Under the pieces are notes generated by a model that was given only the letters and a program-made list of their open reading frames with translations, was not told the DNA's origin and searched no databases. Positions 1-7,984 of a stretch of 64,000 bases of DNA are shown here, in pieces (the first letter of the stretch is position 1; every line of letters starts with the position of its first letter). The stretch comes from Mesorhizobium sp. L-2-11 (GTDB lineage: Bacteria > Pseudomonadota > Alphaproteobacteria > Rhizobiales > Rhizobiaceae). The stretch is taken from NCBI RefSeq assembly GCF_016756595.1, contig NZ_AP023257.1:1517001-1581000 (forward strand). Reading direction: 5' to 3'. The translations under genes and the position numbers were made by a program.

Positions 1-11
1 AAAGAGTAGCT

Positions 12-211
12 TTCTGACGTCGTCATCCTTGGGCGAAGCAGGAGCGCAGCTCCGTCGCGGAGACCCAAGGATCCATGCCGTAACATTGGTTGATGAGTGA
101 AGCGAAGCAGAATTCTGCACCGTCGCGATACTTCAAGGTCACGGCATGGATACTATGGTCTGCGCCGCGTCGCTTCGCTCCTTGCTTCGCCATAGGATGA
201 CGAAGCCAAAG
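12..211. repeat. Pair of inverted copies of an intergenic palindromic repeat
   Basis: Two related blocks, about 12-85 on the plus strand and 137-211 on the minus strand, share GTCATCCT, GGCGAAGCA, GAGCG and ATCCATGCCGT in the same order, so together they form a large imperfect inverted repeat. Each block is itself a hairpin (for example CCTTGGG paired with CCCAAGG in the left copy). No gene is visible between them. This is a dispersed-repeat style element beyond the 3' end of the dehydrogenase gene; it may act as a transcript end, but that is inference. Confidence 0.6.
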
Positions 212-255
212 TTCGCACCTATCGACCGCCGAATTTTCGTGTCAGAACCGGCATC

Positions 256-1272
256 CTATCCGACCTGGATGACAGCTTTGATCAGGCCGGATTTCTCATG
301 CGCCCAGCGGGCGAGGTCGCGCGGCGTGCCGCCAAGCGTCGTGCGATGGGTGACGAGCTTTGCCAGCGGCACAGCACCATCGCGGATCGAGGCGGCGACA
401 TGGTCGAAGTCGGCGCGCAGCGCGTTGCGGCTGCCGATCAGCGTCATTTCACGCTTGTGGAATTCGGGATCGGAAAAGGCGATGTCGTCCTTGACGACGC
501 TGACCAGGACCAGCGTCCCGCCATGCGCGACATGGGCGAAGGCTGACTGGACCGACTGGGTGTTGCCGGTGGCATCGAAAATCACGTCAAAACCTTCGCC
601 GTTGGTCGCCTCCCGCACCAGATCGGTCGCAGACTGCCGCGAACCGTCGAGGATGGCGAAGCCGAGTTCGCTTGCGGCGAAGCCTAGCCTCTCGGCGCTC
701 ATGTCGAGCAGCGTCACGTCGAGACCGGCGATTCGGGCAAACAGCGCCGTGCCGAGGCCGATCGGCCCGGCGCCGATGACCAGCGTGCGCGCGCCGGGAT
801 CTGTTGGCGAGCGTCGCACGGCATGCGCCCCGATCGCCAAAAATTCGACGGCGGCGGCGTCGGCCAGCGACAGGCCGTTGGCCGGATAAAGATTTTGCGC
901 CGGCACCAGGACCCGTTCGCACATGGCGCCGTCGCGGTGGACGCCGAGCACTTCGATCCTGACGCAGCAATTCGGCTTGCCTTGACGGCAGGCGATGCAT
1001 TCGCCGCAAGCGAGGTAGGGGTTGATGATCACCGGCTCGCCCACCGCCAGATCGACGCCTTCGCCGGCCTCGATCACGGTTCCCGACGCTTCATGGCCCA
1101 TGATGCGCGGATAGGCGAGAAACGGATGCTTGCCCTCGAAGATGTGATAGTCGGTGCCGCAGATGCCGACATGACTGACCGCGACCAGCGCCCAGCCCGG
1201 CGGTGGTGTGCTCGGCGCCTTGCGGTCTTCCACAACAAGATCGCCGGGCGAACGGCAGATGACGGCTTTCAT
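256..1272 (-). CDS. Zinc-dependent alcohol/polyol dehydrogenase (MDR family)
   Basis: 338-residue medium-chain dehydrogenase, probably oxidising a sugar alcohol or sugar acid hydroxyl with NAD(P). Catalytic zinc ligands are visible as Cys38 (GICGTD) and His60-Glu61 (GHE). The structural zinc lobe has Cys89, Cys92, Cys95 and Cys103. A Rossmann glycine motif (GAGPIG) lies near residue 168. The reading frame runs open far upstream, but the ATG at 1272 gives the family's usual N-terminus. It is the last gene of the minus-strand ABC operon, 65 bases after the permease gene. The family includes L-galactonate 5-dehydrogenase and sorbitol and threonine dehydrogenases; the substrate cannot be read from sequence alone. 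Confidence 0.85.
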   Translation of the reverse strand: MKAVICRSPGDLVVEDRKAPSTPPPGWALVAVSHVGICGTDYHIFEGKHPFLAYPRIMGHEASGTVIEAGEGVDLAVGEPVIINPYLACGECIACRQGKPNCCVRIEVLGVHRDGAMCERVLVPAQNLYPANGLSLADAAAVEFLAIGAHAVRRSPTDPGARTLVIGAGPIGLGTALFARIAGLDVTLLDMSAERLGFAASELGFAILDGSRQSATDLVREATNGEGFDVIFDATGNTQSVQSAFAHVAHGGTLVLVSVVKDDIAFSDPEFHKREMTLIGSRNALRADFDHVAASIRDGAVPLAKLVTHRTTLGGTPRDLARWAHEKSGLIKAVIQVG

Positions 1273-1337
1273 GCTTTGATCCAGTCGGTTGATGGCGCCG
1301 CCGGCCCGATCGCCGGGCCGGCGGTTGTTAAGATGGT

Positions 1338-2303
1338 CTATTTGCCGCGGCGGCGCAGGCCGTCGAAATAGACGATGACGATGATCAGCACGCCGGTAAT
1401 GATGCGCTGCCAGAAGGCATTGACGTTCAAGAGATTGGCGCCGTTGTTGATGGTGGCGAGGATGAAGGCGCCGAGCAGCGGTCCGTGCACCGAGCCGACG
1501 GCGCCGAACAGCGAGGTGCCGCCGATCACCGACGAGGCGATCGCCTGCAACTCCCAGCCCTCGGCCTGTGTCGGATTGCCGATGCCGATGCGTGAGGCAA
1601 GCAGCACGCCGCCAAAAGCCGCACAGAGGCCCGACAGCGTATAGGCCATGTAGATGGTGCGCTGGACGTTGACGCCGGACAGTCGCGATGCCTCGGCGTT
1701 GGAGCCGACCGAGAACAGATACCGGCCCCAGCGGCTGTGATGCAGGAAGATGTAGGCGGGGATGCCAACCAGGATCACCATCCAGAACAGATTGGGGACG
1801 CCGAGGAACGAGCTGCGCGAAAACAGCTGGAAGGCGTCGTTGTTGATCGAGATCGAGTTGCCGTTGGTCATCAGAAGGCCGATGCCGCGCAGCGAGGTCA
1901 GTGTCGCCAGCGTGATGATGAATGGCGGCAGGCCCATTTTTACGATGCCGAAGCCGTGGAACAGGCCGATGGCGACGCCGACCAGCAAGGTGATCAGGAT
2001 GGCGAGGAAGACCGGCACGCCGGCATTGATCAGCATCGCTGCGATGACGGTGGCAAAGCCGACCACGGCGCCGACGGAAAGGTCGATGCCGCCGGTGATG
2101 ATGACGAAGGTCTGGCCGACCGCCAGGATGGCGATCATCGAACCTTGCCGCAACAGGTTGGAGATGTTGTTGGCGGAGGCGAAGCTCGGCGTCGCCACCG
2201 ACAGGATGACCCACAACAGCACCAGCAGCGCCAGCAGCGTCAGCCCGAACAGGGCATTGTAGTTGCGCTTCGGTTTTTCGGCAGCAATTGCCTCGGTGCT
2301 CAT
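1338..2303 (-). CDS. Ribose-type (CUT2) sugar ABC transporter permease
   Basis: 321-residue polytopic inner-membrane protein of the RbsC/BPD_transp_2 family, the usual length for a CUT2 permease. The N-terminus is cytoplasmic and basic. Hydrophobic helices start near residue 18 (LFGLTLLALLVLLWVILSV), and the family segments GGIDLSVG and GGTSLFGAVGS are present. The start overlaps the stop of the upstream ATPase gene by 4 bases (ATGA type), which suggests translational coupling. It forms the membrane channel for the substrate-binding protein encoded at 3958-4953. Substrate is unknown; the neighbours suggest a deoxy- or L-sugar. Confidence 0.9.
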   Translation of the reverse strand: MSTEAIAAEKPKRNYNALFGLTLLALLVLLWVILSVATPSFASANNISNLLRQGSMIAILAVGQTFVIITGGIDLSVGAVVGFATVIAAMLINAGVPVFLAILITLLVGVAIGLFHGFGIVKMGLPPFIITLATLTSLRGIGLLMTNGNSISINNDAFQLFSRSSFLGVPNLFWMVILVGIPAYIFLHHSRWGRYLFSVGSNAEASRLSGVNVQRTIYMAYTLSGLCAAFGGVLLASRIGIGNPTQAEGWELQAIASSVIGGTSLFGAVGSVHGPLLGAFILATINNGANLLNVNAFWQRIITGVLIIVIVYFDGLRRRGK

Positions 2304-3853
2304 ATCTGTCCTCCCGGTTTTTCCTGTTTCTCGGCCAGCGCCTGGGTGAGGATCTCCTCATGGTCGGCAGTGTGGAAACCATGCGTGGCCACCAGCTTGC
2401 CGCGCCGGAACACATGCAGCGTGTCGGCCAGTTCATAGACCTCGGGCAGATAGGACGAGATCAGGATGATGCCGGCGCCCTTGGACAGCAGTTCGCCGAA
2501 CAGGCGGTAGATCTCGGCCTTGGTGCCGACATCGACGCCAACTGTCGGCTCGTCGAAGATGAACAGTTTGGCGCCGTGCGCCAGCCACTTGCCGATGACG
2601 ATCTTCTGCTGGTTGCCGCCGGACAGGCTGGAGGCGAGCGCGTGGCGCGTCGGCGTCTTGATCCTGAGATTGGCGATCTGGCGATCCGCCTCGGTCTTCT
2701 CCTGTGCGCTGGAGATCAGCAGATTACTGGAGATGCGCTTGTAGATCGGCAGATTGAGATTGAGGCCGACCGGCAAATTGAGGCACAGGCCCTGGTCGCG
2801 GCGGCTTTCCGGCGCCAGCGCCATGCCGAGCCTGATAGCGTCATGCTCGGAGTTGACCTGAACCTCCTTCCCCTCCCAGAGGATCTGGCCGGCCGATTTG
2901 CGATGACGGCCGTAGAGCGTGGTGACGAACTCGCTGCGCCCGGCACCGATCAGGCCGTAGAGCCCGACGATTTCGCCGGCACGGACCGTCATCGAGACAT
3001 TTTCGAAGCCCTTGCCGGAGAGGTTTCGGGCTTCGAGGAGCGTCGCGCCCGGGGTAAAATGCTCCTTGTGATAGACTTGCTCGATCGAGCGGTTGATCAT
3101 CATCCTGACCAGCTCGGCGTCGTTGGTCTCGGCGATGTTCCTGGTGCCGACAAGCGTGCCGTCGCGCAGCACCGAGACCCGGTCGGCGAGCTCGAACACC
3201 TCTTCCATGCGGTGGCTGATGTAGATGATGGTGACGCCTTCGCCCTTCAGCCGGCGGATCAGCGTGAACAGCTGGTCGGCTTCCTTGCGGGTGAGATAGG
3301 CAGTCGGCTCGTCGAAGATCAGGAACTTGGTGCCGCGCACGGTGGCGCGGGCGGCGGCGATCAGCTGCTGCTGGCCTATGGTCAGGTCACCCAGCACGAC
3401 ATGCGCCGGCAGATCGAAGCCGAGATCGTCGATGATCTTCTGCGCTTCCCTGACCATGGCCCGCTGTTGCAGGATGCCGAAGCGGGAAGCCTCCTCGCCG
3501 AGGAACATGTTGGCCGCGACGGTGAGATGGCGGCACAGGACGACTTCCTGATGCACAGCATTGATGCCGAGCGCCATCGCCTCATGCGGCGTCGCCAATG
3601 CGGCGGGCTTGCCCTCCCAGATGACGTCGCCGGAGGTGCGCGGCATGACGCCGGTCAAAAGCTTGATCAGGGTGGATTTGCCGGCGCCGTTCTCGCCGAC
3701 GATGGCGTGGATTTCGCCGGCCTTGAAGGCGAGGTTGACCGGCTTCAGCGCGTGCGTGCCGGGATAGCGCTTTTCCAGTCCCTTGAGTTCGAGGATCGTC
3801 CTGCCCGGTTCCAGCGTTGGGGCCGGATGCAGTTCCTGCGCCGTCGACGTCAT
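2300..3853 (-). CDS. Ribose-type (CUT2) sugar ABC transporter ATP-binding protein, double ATPase
   Basis: 517-residue RbsA/XylG-like protein with two fused ATPase domains. The first has a good Walker A (GENGAGKST, residues 53-61), a signature-like TIGQQQ and Walker B DEPTAYLT. The second has the degenerate Walker A usual for this family (GLIGAGRSE), an intact LSGGNQQK signature and DEPTVGVDVG. It powers import by the permease encoded next to it. It lies between the substrate-binding protein gene (104 bases away, with a hairpin in the gap) and the permease gene (4-base overlap). Confidence 0.92.
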   Translation of the reverse strand: MTSTAQELHPAPTLEPGRTILELKGLEKRYPGTHALKPVNLAFKAGEIHAIVGENGAGKSTLIKLLTGVMPRTSGDVIWEGKPAALATPHEAMALGINAVHQEVVLCRHLTVAANMFLGEEASRFGILQQRAMVREAQKIIDDLGFDLPAHVVLGDLTIGQQQLIAAARATVRGTKFLIFDEPTAYLTRKEADQLFTLIRRLKGEGVTIIYISHRMEEVFELADRVSVLRDGTLVGTRNIAETNDAELVRMMINRSIEQVYHKEHFTPGATLLEARNLSGKGFENVSMTVRAGEIVGLYGLIGAGRSEFVTTLYGRHRKSAGQILWEGKEVQVNSEHDAIRLGMALAPESRRDQGLCLNLPVGLNLNLPIYKRISSNLLISSAQEKTEADRQIANLRIKTPTRHALASSLSGGNQQKIVIGKWLAHGAKLFIFDEPTVGVDVGTKAEIYRLFGELLSKGAGIILISSYLPEVYELADTLHVFRRGKLVATHGFHTADHEEILTQALAEKQEKPGGQI

Positions 3854-3911
3854 GGCAATCCTCCCAGATCGGCCTCCCAGATCGGCCTCACGATTGGCAC
3901 GAGTGCGGGGT

Positions 3912-3938
3912 GTTTCCGGGGCGAAGGGCCCCGGAAAC
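3912..3938 (-). terminator. Intra-operon hairpin between binding-protein and ATPase genes
   Basis: Perfect 11-base stem GTTTCCGGGGC / GCCCCGGAAAC with a 5-base loop, lying directly after the stop of the substrate-binding protein gene. There is no T-run, so it is more likely a 3' mRNA-stabilising or attenuating hairpin than a full terminator. Such hairpins commonly raise binding-protein mRNA over the downstream transporter genes. A similar hairpin follows the other ABC binding-protein gene at 36467-36494. Confidence 0.6.
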
Positions 3939-3957
3939 AGTTCGCCTGTGGCGATGC

Positions 3958-4953
3958 TCAGTCGAGCTTCGGGTTGAGCAGCGCGTCGATCTTTGGATCT
4001 TTCATGTTGGCCTTGGTCACCAGGTTGGCGCCGGTGTCGACATTGGCCTCGACCTTCTCGCCCTTCGAGGCGGCGAGCGCCGTCTTGATGCCGTCATAGC
4101 CCATCCGGTACGGATCCTGGACGACGAGAGCCGAAATGACGCCGTCATTGAGGAATTTGATCAGCTTCTCGTCGCTGTCGAAGCCGACCAGCCCGACCTT
4201 GCCGGCAAGGCTGTTCTCGGCGATCGCCTGACCGACGCCCTGCGCCATGATCAGGTTGGAGGCGAAGATGCCCTTGAGGTTCGGGTTGGCGGTGATCAGG
4301 TCGGTGGCGATGTTGAGGCCGGTGGTGGCCTGGCCGTCGGCATATTTGTCGGCGACCAGCTTGAGGCCGGGATATTTGGCGGCGAGCTGTTCCTTGAAGC
4401 CCTGGGCGCGCTGTTCGAGCGAGCCGGCGCCGGGAAGCGCGGTGATCAGGGCGACGTCGCCCTCGATCTTGCCGCCATTGGCTTCGCCGATCGCCGCCGC
4501 CAGCCCGTCAGCGGCGACGCGGCCGCCCTGGATGTTGTCGGTGGTCAGGAACGAGGTGAAGGCCTTGGAGTCGGCGCCGGAGTCGATGCCGATGATCTTG
4601 ACCTTGGTGGCGGCCTCGTCGATCGGCTTTCCGAGCGCCTTGGCTTCGGTCGGCGCGATGACGACGGCAGCCGGGTTGCCGGCGACGGCGTTTTCAAGGA
4701 TCGAGATCTGGCCGTTGACGTCGGTCTCCGCCTGGGCGCCGAGTTCCGGCACATTGACGCCGAGGTCCTTGCCGGCCTTGCGGGCGCCGGCCAGGACGAT
4801 CTGCCAGTAGAAAGAGGTGGTGTCCTTGACGATTATCGGAATGGTTTCGTCGGCCGCCGAAGCCGGGCCCGAATGCACCACGCCGGCAAGCATCGAGGCG
4901 GCGGCGAGCGCCACGAATGCGCGGCGGTTGAGAATGCTGGTCACGAATTTCAT
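3958..4953 (-). CDS. Periplasmic sugar-binding protein of the CUT2 ABC transporter
   Basis: 331-residue Peripla_BP_4 (RbsB-like) protein with an N-terminal signal peptide (basic MKFVTSILNRR, hydrophobic core, Ala-rich cleavage region near residue 33, ASAADE). The mature protein shows the family pattern ILENAVAGNPAAVVIAPTE followed by IIGIDSG. It captures the substrate in the periplasm and delivers it to the permease/ATPase pair encoded downstream on the minus strand. It is the first gene of the operon 4953-256, preceded by a 333-base regulatory region. The ligand is uncertain: L-fucose, L-galactose or a related sugar is suggested only by the adjacent catabolic genes. Confidence 0.9.
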   Translation of the reverse strand: MKFVTSILNRRAFVALAAASMLAGVVHSGPASAADETIPIIVKDTTSFYWQIVLAGARKAGKDLGVNVPELGAQAETDVNGQISILENAVAGNPAAVVIAPTEAKALGKPIDEAATKVKIIGIDSGADSKAFTSFLTTDNIQGGRVAADGLAAAIGEANGGKIEGDVALITALPGAGSLEQRAQGFKEQLAAKYPGLKLVADKYADGQATTGLNIATDLITANPNLKGIFASNLIMAQGVGQAIAENSLAGKVGLVGFDSDEKLIKFLNDGVISALVVQDPYRMGYDGIKTALAASKGEKVEANVDTGANLVTKANMKDPKIDALLNPKLD

Positions 4954-5170
4954 TAGGCTTCCTCCCTAAGTCGCCCGGTGAGTGTTGCGGAAGCTCGGTT
5001 TGGATAGGCGCTGGCCAAACCGAACTTTATCAATAAAAAACATTTACCGCATTTTGATAGTGCATCGGTCCGGTCGACGCAAGCGGTGTTTCGTATGGTC
5101 CTGCGTTTGCTTCGACAGGAAGGGAATGCCGATCCTCATTGACAAACCCCACAAATCCTCTCCGAAAGGC

Positions 5171-5218
5171 ATGGAATATTAATTCCATCTTCAAGTCAAT
5201 ATGGAATATTCATTCTTT
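5171..5218. promoter_or_regulatory. Candidate operator upstream of the CUT2 operon
   Basis: ATGGAATATTAATTCCAT at 5171-5188 is a near-perfect palindrome (ATGGAAT/ATTCCAT arms, 4-base centre). A second partial copy, ATGGAATATTCATTC, starts at 5201, 30 bases further on. The pattern resembles IclR-family sites (TGGAA...TTCCA), but the regulator is not identified. The site lies about 220 bases before the binding-protein start on the minus strand and beyond the end of the aldo/keto reductase gene. The rest of 4954-5286 is AT-richer than its surroundings and has no gene. Confidence 0.5.
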
Positions 5219-5286
5219 TGTGAGGCGTAAGGTGGGCGCCTCCTGATCGCATCGTCCGCAGATCAACCGGCGAAGGCCGCAGCGCA

Positions 5287-6285
5287 TCAGCCAAGTTTCT
5301 GTACGACCGTAGGGGGATCATATTTGGCGAATTCGGTTTCGGGCACCTGGATGTCGAGCAGTTGCAGGTTTCGCGCCAGGTTGGCCGGTTTGGCGGTGCC
5401 CGTCAGCACAGAAGCCACCACAGGCTCGTGCAGCGGGAACTGGAACGCCGCCGCGGCAAGCGGGTAGCCGCCCTCCGTGGCAATTCTCTCCATGGCGCCG
5501 ACGCGGTCGAGAATATCCGGGCTGGCCGGCAAATAGTCGAAATGCGCACCTGGCACCGGGCCGGTCGCCAAAATACCGGAATTGAAGACGCCGCCGATGA
5601 TCAGCGAGGTCTGCCGTTGCCGGCAAAGCGGCAGCAATTCGGCTTCGGCGGTGCGGTCGAGCAGCGAGTAGCGGCTGGCGAGCAGGATGCAGTCGAGCGG
5701 CGCCTGGCGCAGCACATCGAGACAGATCTGCACCTCGTTGACGCCAAGGCCATACGCCGAAATGACCCTGGACGATTTCAGCTCTTCCAGCGCCTTCAGC
5801 CCGCCATCCATGAACTGGCGGAAATGCAGCTTGGTTTTCTCGACGCCATGCGTGTAGACGCCGATGTCGTGGACGAACAGGATGTCGATTCGATTGAGGC
5901 CAAGCCGCGCATAGCTGAACTCGACCGAGCGCATGATGCCGTCGTAGGAATAGTCGTAGTCGAGTGCAAAGGGCAGCGGATCGACATAGGAATGGTCCGG
6001 GATCTGGCCATCCGGCACCGGCCGCAACAGGCGCCCGACCTTGGTCGACAGCACGTAGGAATCCCGCGGCTTGTCGCGCAGGAAATCGCCAAAACGGCGT
6101 TCCGAGAGGCCGAAGCCGTAGAAGGGCGCCGTATCGAAATAGCGCAGGCCGGCATCCCAGGCGACCTGCAGCGTCTGCATCGCCGCCTCGCGCGGGCAGG
6201 ATCGGTAGAGGCCGCCGATCGCCGCGCCGCCGAAGCTGACCTCGGTTATTTCCAGCGCGGTGCTGCCGACACGGCGTTTCTTCAT
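5287..6285 (-). CDS. Aldo/keto reductase, aldose (L-fucose/L-galactose-type) dehydrogenase-like
   Basis: 332-residue TIM-barrel oxidoreductase. The AKR tetrad is visible: Asp in YFDTAPFYG with Tyr in the same segment, Lys in VLSTKVGR and His in ILFVHDIG. The segment PDHSYVDPLPFALDYDYSYDG resembles the D-threo-aldose 1-dehydrogenase/pyridoxal 4-dehydrogenase subgroup that oxidises L-fucose or L-galactose to the lactone with NAD(P)+. The ATG at 6285 gives the natural N-terminus (MKKRRVG); the open frame extends further upstream but is a shadow of uxaA. It is 62 bases downstream of the altronate dehydratase gene and probably co-transcribed with it. Confidence 0.8.
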   Translation of the reverse strand: MKKRRVGSTALEITEVSFGGAAIGGLYRSCPREAAMQTLQVAWDAGLRYFDTAPFYGFGLSERRFGDFLRDKPRDSYVLSTKVGRLLRPVPDGQIPDHSYVDPLPFALDYDYSYDGIMRSVEFSYARLGLNRIDILFVHDIGVYTHGVEKTKLHFRQFMDGGLKALEELKSSRVISAYGLGVNEVQICLDVLRQAPLDCILLASRYSLLDRTAEAELLPLCRQRQTSLIIGGVFNSGILATGPVPGAHFDYLPASPDILDRVGAMERIATEGGYPLAAAAFQFPLHEPVVASVLTGTAKPANLARNLQLLDIQVPETEFAKYDPPTVVQKLG

Positions 6286-6347
6286 GCAAAGCCTCCCCAC
6301 CGGCAGTTGTCCGGCCTGTCTATTGTCGTTGTCGGTTGGCGGTCGGG

Positions 6348-7886
6348 CTAGAGGGTCGCCCCGAGGTGCCAGGGCACGAACTCGTTGTCGCCGTAGCCGA
6401 ACGCCTCGCTCTTGGTCTTGCGGCCGGAAGCCGTCTCGACGATCAGCTCGAAAATCTCGCGGCCCATGCCGGCGATGGTCTTTTCGCCCGAGGCGATGAC
6501 GCCGCAATTGACGTCCATGTCCTCTTCCATGGTGTGGTACATGGTCGAGTTGCTGGCGACCTTGATCGACGGTGTCGGCCGGCAGCCGAAGCAGGAGCCG
6601 CGGCCGGTGGTGAAGACGATGACGTTGGCGCCGCCAGCCACCTGGCCGGTGGCGGAAACCGGATCGTAGCCGGGCGTGTCCATGAACACCAAGCCGTGGC
6701 CGCCGACCTTTTCGGCATAGCCGAAGACGCCGTTGAGCGGGGTCTGGCCGCCCTTGGCGACCGCGCCAAGCGACTTCTCCAAAATGGTGGTCAGGCCGCC
6801 GCGCTTGTTGCCTGGCGAGGGATTGTTGTCGATGGAGGCGCCATGCTTGGCGACATGGTCTTCCCACCATTTTACATAGCCGTCGAGCTTGGCGGCGATC
6901 TCCGGGGTCGCCGCGCGATAGGCCAGCAGATGCTCGGCGCCGTAGATCTCCGTCGTTTCGGAGAGGATGCCGATGCCGCCGACGCCGGCCAGGATGTCGA
7001 CGGCGGCGCCAAGCGCCGGATTGGCGGTGATGCCGGACATGCCGTCGGAGCCGCCGCATTGCAGGCCGACGACAATCTCGCTGACCGGGATAGGCTCACG
7101 CTCAAGCCTGCCGACCTCCTCGGCGATCTCGGCCAGCACCAACATCGCCTTCTCGACCGACTTGCGCGAGCCGCCGGCTTCCTGGATGTTGAAATGGCGT
7201 TTTCCCGCGGCGACGCCCTTCTGGCCATAGAGGGTGAGCTGGTTGACTTCGCAGCCGAGACCGACCATTAGCACGCCGCCAAAATTCGGGTGGCGGGCAT
7301 AGCCGGCAAGCGTGCGGTGCAGCACCATCATGCCGTCGCCGGTGGCGCTCATGCCGCAGCCCTGGCCGTGAACGATGGGAACGAAGCCGTCAATGCCGGG
7401 ATATCTGGGCAGCAGCGTGCGGTTGGCCTCGTCGGCGATGGCGTGGCAAACGGTGGCCGAGCAATTGACGCTGGCGAGAATGCCGATGAAGTTGCGCGTG
7501 CCGGCACGGCCGTCGGCGCGGCGGTAGCCCATGAAGGTGCGGGCGCGGTCGGCCTCTGTCGCGTGCACGGCCTCGCTCGGCGGCACCACCGGCAAACGCC
7601 CGGACTCGAAGACCAGATTGTGCGAATGGACATGCTCGCCGGGTGCAATATCCTGGGTGGCGCGGCCGATCGCCTGGGCGTATTTGACCACGGCCTCGCC
7701 GGCGGCAATCGGCTTGATCGCCACCTTGTGGCCGGGTTCGATCAGCGCCGTGGCAACGGCCCCGCCCGGCAGCACCGCGCCGATCTCGATGCGGCCGTTG
7801 GCGACCGCGACATTGTCGGCGGGGGACAGAAGAATGCTGTTTGCGGGGTTCACGGGCAGTTTCCTGGGTGTTCCTGGGATCGGCAA
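6348..7886 (-). CDS. uxaA: UxaA-family altronate/sugar-acid dehydratase
   Basis: 512-residue enzyme combining an N-terminal SAF domain (about residues 15-95, GAVLPGGAVATALIEPGHKVA) and a C-terminal UxaA/GarD catalytic domain (from about residue 115, GYRRADGRAGTRNFIG, then HGQGCGMS and GLQCGGSDG). Family members dehydrate D-altronate or related aldonates to 2-keto-3-deoxy acids using iron. Cysteines in VNCSATVCH, GQGCGMS and GSCFGCRP are likely metal ligands. It is the first gene of a minus-strand unit with the aldo/keto reductase and is divergent from the GntR regulator, which probably controls it. The exact substrate is not certain. Confidence 0.85.
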   Translation of the reverse strand: MPIPGTPRKLPVNPANSILLSPADNVAVANGRIEIGAVLPGGAVATALIEPGHKVAIKPIAAGEAVVKYAQAIGRATQDIAPGEHVHSHNLVFESGRLPVVPPSEAVHATEADRARTFMGYRRADGRAGTRNFIGILASVNCSATVCHAIADEANRTLLPRYPGIDGFVPIVHGQGCGMSATGDGMMVLHRTLAGYARHPNFGGVLMVGLGCEVNQLTLYGQKGVAAGKRHFNIQEAGGSRKSVEKAMLVLAEIAEEVGRLEREPIPVSEIVVGLQCGGSDGMSGITANPALGAAVDILAGVGGIGILSETTEIYGAEHLLAYRAATPEIAAKLDGYVKWWEDHVAKHGASIDNNPSPGNKRGGLTTILEKSLGAVAKGGQTPLNGVFGYAEKVGGHGLVFMDTPGYDPVSATGQVAGGANVIVFTTGRGSCFGCRPTPSIKVASNSTMYHTMEEDMDVNCGVIASGEKTIAGMGREIFELIVETASGRKTKSEAFGYGDNEFVPWHLGATL

Positions 7887-7890
7887 GCGA

Positions 7891-7918
7891 TTGACACGCG
7901 CCTGTTAACAGTTAATGT
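7891..7918 (+). promoter_or_regulatory. Possible sigma70 promoter for the gntR gene
   Basis: TTGACA (7891-7896) and TAATGT (7913-7918) are spaced by 16 bases on the plus strand, about 65 bases before the regulator start. A perfect 10-base palindrome CTGTTAACAG (7902-7911) lies between them. The match is only to consensus and transcription is untested. Confidence 0.35.
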
Positions 7919-7928
7919 CTTTTATCGT

Positions 7929-7959
7929 GAAAAAACAGTTTTGCGTCAATTGTTTTTTC
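7929..7959. promoter_or_regulatory. Candidate GntR operator between uxaA and gntR
   Basis: Large inverted repeat: left arm GAAAAAACAGTT (7929-7940), 7-base spacer, right arm AATTGTTTTTTC (7948-7959). The arms match at 11 of 12 positions. It lies in the 98-base divergent region, just downstream of a possible plus-strand promoter and upstream of the uxaA start on the other strand. Binding here could control both directions. The assignment to the adjacent GntR protein is inferred from position. Confidence 0.6.
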
Positions 7960-7984
7960 GCGCGTCGTCGCAACGGGGCAGGGG

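Noticed and set aside
1273..2436. In-frame N-terminal extension of the zinc dehydrogenase making a 726-residue protein
   Set aside because: The extension is Arg/His-rich shadow sequence antisense-frame to the permease gene. The family N-terminus starts exactly at ATG 1272.
2288..4099. 603-codon open frame on the plus strand
   Set aside because: It lies opposite the ABC ATPase gene, has a composition typical of antisense frames in GC-rich DNA and no domain motif.
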